From Cellulomonas carbonis (GTDB lineage Bacteria > Actinomycetota > Actinomycetes > Actinomycetales > Cellulomonadaceae): a stretch of DNA of 64,000 nt. Position numbers and translations under genes: made by a program. The notes under the pieces are model-generated. The model did not search any database, was not told the origin of the DNA, and saw nothing but the letters and a program-made list of their open reading frames with translations. The DNA lies in contig NZ_BMEB01000001.1 in assembly GCF_014636275.1 (NCBI RefSeq), forward strand, positions 62,001 through 126,000, read 5' to 3'. The number at the start of each line of letters is the position of its first letter. Position 1 is the stretch's first letter. Below are positions 26,770 to 33,720 of this stretch, one piece after another.

Positions 26770-28812
26770 GTGGCAGGCCGGATCGTTCGTGACGACGTCG
26801 CGGCCGTCCGCGAGCGCGTGCGCATCGACGAGGTGGTCGGCGAGCACGTCACGCTCAAGCCGGCCGGCGTCGGCTCGCTCAAGGGCCTGTGCCCGTTCCA
26901 CGACGAGCGCTCGCCGTCGTTCCACGTCCGGCCCCAGGTGGGGCTCTGGCACTGCTTCGGGTGCGGCGAGGGCGGCGACGTCATCTCGTTCCTGCAGAAG
27001 ATCGACGGGATGGCCTTCGCGGAGGCCGTCGAGCACCTCGCGGGCCGCGTCGGGATGCAGCTGCGGTACGAGGAGGGCGGCGCGGCACGCCCCGGTGAGG
27101 AGCCGGGACGTCGGCAGCGGCTGCTCGAGGCGCACCGCCACGCGGCGGCGTACTACGCCGAGCAGCTGCTCACACCCGCCGCGGCGGTCGGGCGGGCGTT
27201 CCTCGCCGAGCGCGGGTTCGACCGGTCCGCCGCCGAGCAGTTCGGCGTCGGCTTCGCGCCCCAGGGCTGGGACCACCTGCTGCGGTACCTGCGCGGCAAG
27301 GGGTTCACGGAGGCCGAGCTGACCGCGTCGGGGCTCATGAGCCAGGGCAACCGCGGGCTCTACGACCGGTTCCGCGGGCGGCTCGTGTGGCCGATCCGCG
27401 ACGTCACGGGGGACGTCGTCGGCTTCGGTGCGCGCCGCCTGCTCGAGGACGACCAGGGGCCCAAGTACCTCAACAGCCCCGAGACCGCGTTGTACAAGAA
27501 GGCGCAGGTCCTCTACGGGATCGACCTCGCCAAGCGCGAGATCGCGCGCCGCAGGCAGGTCGTGGTCGTCGAGGGCTACACCGACGTCATGGCCGCGCAC
27601 CTGTCGGGCGTGCCGACCGCGGTCGCGACGTGCGGGACGGCGTTCGGCTCGGACCACGCACGGATCGTGCGCCGCCTGCTCGGCGACACGTCGACCGGCG
27701 GCGGCGTGCAGCTCGCGTCCGGGGCGTCCGTCGGCGGCGAGGTCGTGTTCACGTTCGACGGCGACGAGGCCGGGCAGAAGGCCGCGCTGCGGGCGTTCGG
27801 CGAGGACCAGCGGTTCTACGCGCAGACGTTCGTGGCCGTCGAGCCGAGCGGGATGGACCCGTGCGAGCTGCGTCAGGAGCGCGGCCCCGAGGCCGTGCAG
27901 GCGCTCGTGCGCGGCCGGCAGCCGCTCTTCGAGTTCGTCATCCGCTCGACGCTGCGGCGCTTCGACCTCGACACGGCCGAGGGACGGGTCAACGCGCTGC
28001 GGGCGTGCGCGCCCGTCGTCGCCGGGATCCGGGACACCGCGCTGCGCCCCGAGTACGCACGCATGCTCGCGGGCTGGCTCGGGATGGAGGCCGAGGTCGT
28101 CCAGCGCTCCGTCACGGCGGCCGCCCGCTCGGGCGGCGGTCCGGGTGGTGAGCGCGGAGCGCGCGACGGCGGGCGTCCGGGTGGCCCTGACGGTGGGCGT
28201 CCGGGTGGGCACGGCGGTGGGCACGCCGGCGGGCACGGCGGGGGCGGCGACCCGCGGCGGCACCCGACGATGCCGGGCCCGGGGGAGCGGCCCACGGGGG
28301 AGCCGGGCGGCGAACGCCGTCGTCTCCTCGCGCCGGACCGCGCCGACCCCGTCGCCAAGCTCGAGCGGACGGCGCTCGAGGTGCTCCTGCAGCACCCGGG
28401 CGCGCTCGACCCCGCGACGGTCGACGGCCTGCCGGGCGACACGTTCAGCGTCCCCGCGTTCCGCGCGGTGCACGAGGCGATCCGCGCGGCCGGCGGCCTC
28501 GCGTCCGCGGTGGGCGAGAGTCCCGCGACGTGGGTCGAGCGCGTGCACGAGGAGGCGGCGGGGCCCGTCCAGGAGCTCGTCACCGAGCTCGCGGTGACGC
28601 CGCTGCCCGAGGACCGGCCCGACGCCGTCGACGGGTACGTCCGGGGCGTCGTCGACGCGCTGCTGGACCTGGGCCTCACGCGACGCATCGCCGACAGCAG
28701 GAGCCGCCTGCAGCGCATGGACCCCGAGCGCGAGGCCGAGGCGTACGGCGCGGCGTTCGGCGAGCTCGTCGCCCTCGAGCAGCAGCGCAGGGCCCTCCGC
28801 ACGACCGACTGA
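26770..28812 (+). CDS. dnaG: DNA primase
   Basis: Makes RNA primers for DNA replication. In the 680-aa protein the N-terminal CHC2 zinc finger is intact (Cys41, His44, Cys62, Cys65). The catalytic core follows (GFAPQGWDHLLRYL, FRGRLVWPIRD), then the TOPRIM motifs VVVVEGYTDVMAAH and FTFDGDEAGQKAA. A short insertion (STGGGVQLASGASVGGE) separates the TOPRIM halves. Residues about 455-500 form a Gly/His/Arg-rich low-complexity linker made of GGRPGG-like units. The C-terminal helicase-binding domain (from about 530) then follows. GTG start chosen for its leaderless promoter. Confidence 0.96.
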   Translation: MAGRIVRDDVAAVRERVRIDEVVGEHVTLKPAGVGSLKGLCPFHDERSPSFHVRPQVGLWHCFGCGEGGDVISFLQKIDGMAFAEAVEHLAGRVGMQLRYEEGGAARPGEEPGRRQRLLEAHRHAAAYYAEQLLTPAAAVGRAFLAERGFDRSAAEQFGVGFAPQGWDHLLRYLRGKGFTEAELTASGLMSQGNRGLYDRFRGRLVWPIRDVTGDVVGFGARRLLEDDQGPKYLNSPETALYKKAQVLYGIDLAKREIARRRQVVVVEGYTDVMAAHLSGVPTAVATCGTAFGSDHARIVRRLLGDTSTGGGVQLASGASVGGEVVFTFDGDEAGQKAALRAFGEDQRFYAQTFVAVEPSGMDPCELRQERGPEAVQALVRGRQPLFEFVIRSTLRRFDLDTAEGRVNALRACAPVVAGIRDTALRPEYARMLAGWLGMEAEVVQRSVTAAARSGGGPGGERGARDGGRPGGPDGGRPGGHGGGHAGGHGGGGDPRRHPTMPGPGERPTGEPGGERRRLLAPDRADPVAKLERTALEVLLQHPGALDPATVDGLPGDTFSVPAFRAVHEAIRAAGGLASAVGESPATWVERVHEEAAGPVQELVTELAVTPLPEDRPDAVDGYVRGVVDALLDLGLTRRIADSRSRLQRMDPEREAEAYGAAFGELVALEQQRRALRTTD

Positions 28813-28839
28813 GGCCCGACACCGACCCTAGGAGCGCAC

Positions 28840-29625
28840 GTGCCCACGACCTCGCGCATCGCCCTCGTCCGCCGCCCGTCGCCACGCGTCGCCGAGGGCC
28901 TCGTGGAGAACTCCGAGCGCGTCCCGGTCGACGCCGCGCTCGCGCTCGAGCAGTGGCACGCGTACGTGCGCACGCTCGTCGCCGAGGGGTGGGAGACGGT
29001 CGAGGTGCCGGCGTCGGACGCGCACCCCGACGGCGTCTTCGTCGAGGACACGGTCGTGATGTTCCGCGGCGTCGCCGTCGTCACGCGACCCGCGCGGCCG
29101 AGCCGCCGCGGCGAGGAGGAGGCGACGGCCCGCGTGCTCGCGGACCTCGGCTGCGCGACGGCGGCGGTCCGCGCGCCGGGGACGCTCGAGGGCGGCGACG
29201 TGCTCAAGGTCGGCGACACCGTCTACGTCGGTCGCAGCGCCCGCACCGACGCCTCGGGCGTCGCCCAGCTGCGGGCCGTGCTCGCCCCGCTCGGTGCGAC
29301 GGTCGTCGCGGTGCCCGTGACGCGCGTGCTGCACCTCAAGACGGCGGTCACGGCGCTGCCCGACGGGACCGCGATCGGGTACGAGCCGTTCGTCGACGAG
29401 CCACGGCTGTTCGACCGGTTCCTACCCGTGCCCGAGCCGCACGGCGCCGCCGTCGTCGACCTGGGCGGCGGGCGGCTGCTCCTGTCCGCCGCGGCGCCGC
29501 GCACGGCCGACCTGCTCGCGGACCTCGGGTGGACGCCCGTCCCGGTCGACATCGGCGAGTTCGAGAAGCTCGAGGGCTGCGTCACGTGCCTGTCGGTGCG
29601 CGTGCGGGAGCTCGTGGCCCGCTGA
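28840..29625 (+). CDS. ddaH: Dimethylarginine dimethylaminohydrolase (DDAH-like)
   Basis: A pentein-fold enzyme expected to hydrolyse methylarginine (or a related guanidine compound) to citrulline and methylamine. The 261-aa protein contains VFVEDTVVMF with the conserved Glu-Asp, LEGGDVLKVG, the catalytic His165 in VLHLKTAVTAL, and the nucleophilic Cys247 in EKLEGCVTCLSV. Its size fits DDAH rather than arginine deiminase (~410 aa). GTG at 28840 has an AGGAG site and follows dnaG by 27 bases. The natural substrate in bacteria is often unclear. Confidence 0.87.
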   Translation: MPTTSRIALVRRPSPRVAEGLVENSERVPVDAALALEQWHAYVRTLVAEGWETVEVPASDAHPDGVFVEDTVVMFRGVAVVTRPARPSRRGEEEATARVLADLGCATAAVRAPGTLEGGDVLKVGDTVYVGRSARTDASGVAQLRAVLAPLGATVVAVPVTRVLHLKTAVTALPDGTAIGYEPFVDEPRLFDRFLPVPEPHGAAVVDLGGGRLLLSAAAPRTADLLADLGWTPVPVDIGEFEKLEGCVTCLSVRVRELVAR

Positions 29626-29706
29626 CGGCCCGACGGCGCTGACGGGGCCCGCCGTGCTGCCCGTGCCGGCTGTGCTGACGGTGCCGACGGTGCTGACAGG
29701 TGCCCC

Positions 29707-29737
29707 GCGGTCCGCGCACCGCGGGTGCGCGGACCGC
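29707..29737. terminator. Bidirectional hairpin between ddaH and a convergent orphan gene
   Basis: Perfect 14-bp stem (29707-29720 with 29724-29737) and 3-nt loop, 81 bp past ddaH and 12 bp past the end of the minus-strand gene at 29750. Upstream of it lies an irregular GTGCTGACGGTGCC repeat (29655-29705). Confidence 0.7.
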
Positions 29738-29749
29738 GAGGAGCCGGCG

Positions 29750-30181
29750 TCAGCTCAGCGGTGCCTTGAGGTCGCCCACGAGCATGCTGATCATCGAGTC
29801 GACGGCGTCGGCGTCCGCAGGGCCTTCGCCCGGCTGCTCGGGACCCGTCTGGATGGCGATGTTCGTGAGCGGCTTCGTGGTCGTCGAGCTCGACCCGTGC
29901 GAGTAGTAGACGTGCACGGGCGCCTCGTTGCGCAGCACGTCGTACATGCGGTCGAAGTCGCCGAACGGGATGAGCCCGATGACGTGGATGCCGTCGAAGT
30001 TCAGGCCCCCGACGTTGAGCGCGTACCCGCCGAGCTGCGCGTACGTGGGGAAGAAGTAGAGGGTCGCGCGGTTCTGGATGCCGTGCGCGAGGACCGGCCC
30101 CGTGATCGTCACGTGGGCGTAGGGGTTGCTGCCGTTGCGTGCGACACCGAGCGTGTACGTCTCGACCGGGATGGTGGGCAT
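29750..30181 (-). CDS. Orphan 143-aa protein of unknown function
   Basis: I do not recognise this protein. ATG at 30181 has a GGAG site 5-6 nt upstream. There is no signal peptide and no cysteine. It is unusually rich in Asn, Tyr, Phe, Gly and Ile compared with its neighbours, and has a beta-rich look (VTITGPVLAHGI, ATLYFFPTYAQLGGYALNVGGLNFDGI). About residue 90 onward is SHGSSSTTTKPLTNIAIQTG, then a Gly/Pro/Glu stretch. It lies alone between two divergent or convergent genes, and its composition would fit a recently acquired or structural protein. The GC skew at third positions still supports real coding. Confidence 0.6.
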   Translation of the reverse strand: MPTIPVETYTLGVARNGSNPYAHVTITGPVLAHGIQNRATLYFFPTYAQLGGYALNVGGLNFDGIHVIGLIPFGDFDRMYDVLRNEAPVHVYYSHGSSSTTTKPLTNIAIQTGPEQPGEGPADADAVDSMISMLVGDLKAPLS

Positions 30182-30360
30182 CTCATCTCCATTGACGAAG
30201 GCCGACCGGCCGGCGGACGTCGACCGGGGTTCACGCGGCCGGAGCGGCGTGGCTCAGGAGGGGGATGCCGCTCATCGTGGCACCCGGCCGGTCCGGGCGG
30301 TAGGGGCGGGTCGCACGGCGCGGTCGCGCGGTCACGGGGCGTCCTCCCGGCGACTCCTGG

Positions 30361-30366
30361 GATGAT
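30361..30366 (+). promoter_or_regulatory. -10 box of a leaderless promoter
   Basis: GATGAT ends 6 nt before the GTG at 30373, the same geometry as at dgt and dus. Confidence 0.45.
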
Positions 30367-30372
30367 CCTCGG

Positions 30373-31242
30373 GTGACGCCCACCCTCGCCCCGGTCCTGC
30401 CCGCCCCCGCCGTCGCGTCCGACGTCCGGCTCGTGACGGTCGACATGGACGGCACCCTGCTGGACGACGCGCACGAGCTGCCGCGCGCGCTGTGGCCCCT
30501 GCTCGCCGAGCTCGAGCGTCGCGGCGTGCTGTTCTGCCCCGCGAGCGGGCGGCAGTACGCGAACCTCGCCGCGCGGTTCGGGGACGCGGGTGCCCGGCTC
30601 CTCTACATCGCCGAGAACGGCTCGTACGTCGTCCGCGACGGCGTGGAGGTCAGCTCCGACACGCTCGACCGGGGCGTGGTCCACGAGATCGTCGCCGAGG
30701 TGCGCGCGCTCACCGCGTCGGGGGCGGACGTGGGCGTCGTCGTGTGCGGCAAGCGGTCGGCGTACGTCGAGCGGACAGACGACCGGTTCCGCGCGGAGGC
30801 CGACCGCTACTACGCGCTGCTCGCCGTCGTCGACGACCTGCTCGCGGTCGACGACGAGGTGCTCAAGGTCGCCGTCTTCGACTTCGGCTCGGCCGCGCGC
30901 ACGACGGCGCCCGCGCTCGCGCGGTTCGCCGAGGCGCACCAGGTGGTCGTCTCGGGGGAGCACTGGGTCGACGTGATGAACCCCGGCACGCACAAGGGTG
31001 CGGCGGTGCGCCGCGTCCAGGAGGCGTTCGGCATCACGCCCGCGCAGACGATGGCGTTCGGCGACTACCTCAACGACCTCGAGATGCTCGACGCGGCCGA
31101 GCTGTCGTTCGCGATGGCCAACGCGCACCCGGACGTCGTCGCGCGGGCCCGCTACGTCGCGCCGGCCAACGCCGAGAACGGCGTGGTCCGCACGGTCGCG
31201 GCCCTGCTGGGCATCGAGCTCGACGGCGTCGACCCGGTCTGA
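30373..31242 (+). CDS. HAD-superfamily hydrolase, Cof type (sugar-phosphate phosphatase-like)
   Basis: A 289-aa cytoplasmic phosphatase of the HAD IIB (Cof) group. Motif I is VDMDGTLLDD with catalytic Asp24 and Asp26; motif II is CPASGRQYANL; motif III and IV are the Lys in THKGAAVRRV and FGDYLNDLEML. A cap domain of the C2B type lies between residues ~95 and 200. Such enzymes dephosphorylate sugar phosphates, flavin or PLP-type substrates; none can be assigned here. It stands alone with a leaderless promoter. Confidence 0.87.
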   Translation: MTPTLAPVLPAPAVASDVRLVTVDMDGTLLDDAHELPRALWPLLAELERRGVLFCPASGRQYANLAARFGDAGARLLYIAENGSYVVRDGVEVSSDTLDRGVVHEIVAEVRALTASGADVGVVVCGKRSAYVERTDDRFRAEADRYYALLAVVDDLLAVDDEVLKVAVFDFGSAARTTAPALARFAEAHQVVVSGEHWVDVMNPGTHKGAAVRRVQEAFGITPAQTMAFGDYLNDLEMLDAAELSFAMANAHPDVVARARYVAPANAENGVVRTVAALLGIELDGVDPV

Positions 31243-31272
31243 TCCGCCGGGCCGGGCGCCGCGGGCACGCGG

Positions 31273-32043
31273 TCAGCGGCCGAGCAGGACGACGAGCTCG
31301 GTGAGCAGCGGCGCGACGACGAGCGCGGGCAGGAGCGACGCGACGGGCAGGTCCTCGCGGACCCGCAGCAGACGCAGCGCGATCCCGACCAGGAGCAGGC
31401 CGCCCGTCGCGGTCAGCGCCGCGACGTGCGCGTCCGGCAGGAACGAGCCGAGCAGCACGCCGAGCGCGGTCATGACGCCCTGGTAGACGGCGACCGACAG
31501 CGCCGACATCAGCACGCCCACGCCGAACGTCGACGCGAAGGCGAGCGCCGCGAACCCGTCGAGCACCGACTTCACGAGCAGCTGGTCGATGCCGGTCCCC
31601 AGACCGTCGGAGATCGGGCCGAGCACCGCGAGCGGCCCCACGCAGAACAGCAGCGACGCCGCGAGCCAGCCCTCGACGAAGCGCTCGCGCCCCTCCGCGG
31701 CCGGACCGCTCCAGCGGCGCGTCGCCCACGTGTGGACGCGCCCGCCGAGTCCCGCGAGCCGCTCCTCGAGGCCGAGGGCCGAGCCGACGATGCCGCCGAC
31801 GAGCAGCGCCCCGAGGACCACCAGCACGGGGACGCCCGAGGGCATCGCCCCGGTCAGCGCGCGGTCGGTCACGGCGACGGCCGACAGCGCCGCGACGAGC
31901 AGCGTGACGAGCCCGAGGACGTCGGTGACGACGTGGCGGGTCCGCTCGTGCAGGCGGTGCCCGACCGCCATCCCGGCGAGCGCCCCGACGACGACGGTGA
32001 CGACGTTGATGACCGTGCCGATGCCGGGGAAGGTGCCGTCCAC
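31273..32043 (-). CDS. DUF554 family membrane protein
   Basis: A 256-aa integral membrane protein with about seven hydrophobic segments. It starts with FPGIGTVINVVTVVVGALAGMAVGHRL, typical of DUF554, and contains FVEGWLAASLLFCVGPLAVLGPI and DGLGTGIDQLLVKSVLDGFAALAFAST. The family has been suggested to be transporters, but no substrate is established. GTG at 32043 lies 7 nt after a TAGGGT box (leaderless). Convergent with the HAD gene. Confidence 0.87.
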   Translation of the reverse strand: MDGTFPGIGTVINVVTVVVGALAGMAVGHRLHERTRHVVTDVLGLVTLLVAALSAVAVTDRALTGAMPSGVPVLVVLGALLVGGIVGSALGLEERLAGLGGRVHTWATRRWSGPAAEGRERFVEGWLAASLLFCVGPLAVLGPISDGLGTGIDQLLVKSVLDGFAALAFASTFGVGVLMSALSVAVYQGVMTALGVLLGSFLPDAHVAALTATGGLLLVGIALRLLRVREDLPVASLLPALVVAPLLTELVVLLGR

Positions 32044-32050
32044 GGCCCGA

Positions 32051-32056
32051 ACCCTA
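32051..32056 (-). promoter_or_regulatory. -10 box of a leaderless DUF554-gene promoter
   Basis: On the minus strand, TAGGGT ends 7 nt before the GTG at 32043. Confidence 0.55.
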
Positions 32057-32121
32057 ACGGCGCGGGTCGACCCGCTGCGTCCGCATCCGGACGGGAGGGC
32101 GCGGGCACGCCGTCGGTGGGG

Positions 32122-32127
32122 GAGCAT
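32122..32127 (+). promoter_or_regulatory. Possible -10 box before the EAL-PAS gene
   Basis: GAGCAT ends 6 nt before the ATG at 32134, but the intervening GGGGGG could also serve as a ribosome site, so the leaderless reading is weak. Confidence 0.3.
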
Positions 32128-32133
32128 GGGGGG

Positions 32134-33714
32134 ATGGTGTCCGCGGGGGGACGGCACGAGGCCGGGGGACGACCGGACGCGACGTCCGACGAGCACGTCG
32201 CGCGCCGTCTGGCGGCCGCGCTCGCGGCGGGCCGCGTCGAGTTCCACCTCCAGCCGATCGTCGAGCTGCCGTCCGGGCGCACGGTCGCGCTCGAGGCGCT
32301 CGCGCGGTGGCACGACGACCAGCTCGGGCCCGTGCCGCCCGACCGGTTCGTCGCGGTCGCCGAGCGGACGGGGCTCGTCGGCGAGCTCGGGCGTCGTGCG
32401 CTGCACGCGGCGTGCCGGGACGCGGCGTCCTGGGCGGGGGCGGACGCGATCGTCGTCAACGTCAACGTGTCGCCGCTGCAGCTCACGGATCCCGACTTCG
32501 CGCACGTCGTCGCCGACGCGCTCGCGAGAACCGGTCTGGCGCCCGCACGGCTGTGCCTGGAGATCACCGAGGCGACCGCCGTCGAGGACCTGTGCCTGAC
32601 CGACCGGCGGCTCGGCGTGCTGCGCGAGCTCGGCGTGCAGGTCGCGCTCGACGACTTCGGCACCGGCTACTCCTCGCTCACGGTCCTGCGCGACCTGCCG
32701 GTCGACGCCGTGAAGATGGACCGCGCGTTCGTCGCCCACATCACCTCCGACGCGCGCGACGCGGTGCTCGCGCGGCTCATCGTCGACGCGGCCCACGCCA
32801 TGGGGATGCGGGTCTGCGCCGAGGGTGTCGAGACGACCGAGCAGGCGCGGCAGCTCGTCGCGCTCGGCTGCGACCGGGCGCAGGGGTGGCTCTTCTCCGC
32901 AGCCCTCCGCGCGGACGACCCCCGGCTCGCGGACGCCGTCCGCGGGACGCCGCTCGTGACCCGGCCGATCGCCGACCACGACGCGTCGCTGCCGCTCGCC
33001 GGGAGCGAGGAGCTGCTGCTCGTGACGCGCGCGGACGGCCGGATCGCGTTCGCGTCCGCCGCGGCCGTGCAGCTCCTGGGCACCGCGCCCGGCGACCTGC
33101 TCGGCACGCGCCTCGAGGACCACCTCGCCCCCGCGGACGGTCCCTCGGGCGCTGGGCCGGAGACCGGGGACGGCGGCTCGGTGCCGGCGGAGGGCACGCG
33201 CCGGCACGTCGCGCGGCGCGCGGTCCGGGGCGTGCGGCGGTGGCTCGACGTGACGACGCGCGTCCTCCGCGACGACGACGGACGCCCGCGCGAGGCGCTC
33301 GGCGTCGCACGTGACGTCACCGCCGTCGTGAGCGCCGAGCTCGAGCTCGCGGAGAGCGAGCAGCGGTTCCGTCGCGCGTTCGACGAGGCCCCGATCGGCA
33401 TGGCGATGACGACCCTCGACGGCGCGTTCCTGCGCGTCAACACCGCGTTCGCGGCGATGCTCGGGCTCTCCCCGGACGACGTCATGCGACGGACGGTCGC
33501 GGAGCTCACCGTCGACGAGGACCTCGAGGCCGACCGGACGAACCTCGCGCAGGTCCGTCGCGGCGAGGTCGACGTGCACGACGTGCGCAAGCGCTACCGC
33601 CACGCGACGGGCCGGCCCGTGCCCGCGCGGGTCCGCGCGGCGCTCGTCGAGGGACGCGACGGCACGCCGCCGTACCTCCTCGCGCACGTCCTGCCCGACG
33701 TCGGCGAGGGCTAG
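32134..33714 (+). CDS. EAL-PAS-PAS protein, probable cyclic-di-GMP phosphodiesterase
   Basis: EAL domains hydrolyse the second messenger cyclic-di-GMP. In this 526-aa protein the EAL domain comes first (residues ~20-265), with EAL at 54-56, NVNVSPLQL, LEITEAT, DDFGTGYSS, KMDRAF and CAEGVETTEQA all present, so catalysis is plausible. Two PAS sensor domains follow (~285-400 and ~410-526); the second contains FRRAFDEAPIGMAMTTLDG. This sensor-after-output order is the reverse of the common arrangement. There is no membrane helix. It faces a PAS-GGDEF-EAL gene end to end with a 6-bp gap, so the two may act in one circuit. Confidence 0.88.
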   Translation: MVSAGGRHEAGGRPDATSDEHVARRLAAALAAGRVEFHLQPIVELPSGRTVALEALARWHDDQLGPVPPDRFVAVAERTGLVGELGRRALHAACRDAASWAGADAIVVNVNVSPLQLTDPDFAHVVADALARTGLAPARLCLEITEATAVEDLCLTDRRLGVLRELGVQVALDDFGTGYSSLTVLRDLPVDAVKMDRAFVAHITSDARDAVLARLIVDAAHAMGMRVCAEGVETTEQARQLVALGCDRAQGWLFSAALRADDPRLADAVRGTPLVTRPIADHDASLPLAGSEELLLVTRADGRIAFASAAAVQLLGTAPGDLLGTRLEDHLAPADGPSGAGPETGDGGSVPAEGTRRHVARRAVRGVRRWLDVTTRVLRDDDGRPREALGVARDVTAVVSAELELAESEQRFRRAFDEAPIGMAMTTLDGAFLRVNTAFAAMLGLSPDDVMRRTVAELTVDEDLEADRTNLAQVRRGEVDVHDVRKRYRHATGRPVPARVRAALVEGRDGTPPYLLAHVLPDVGEG

Positions 33715-33720
33715 GACGCC

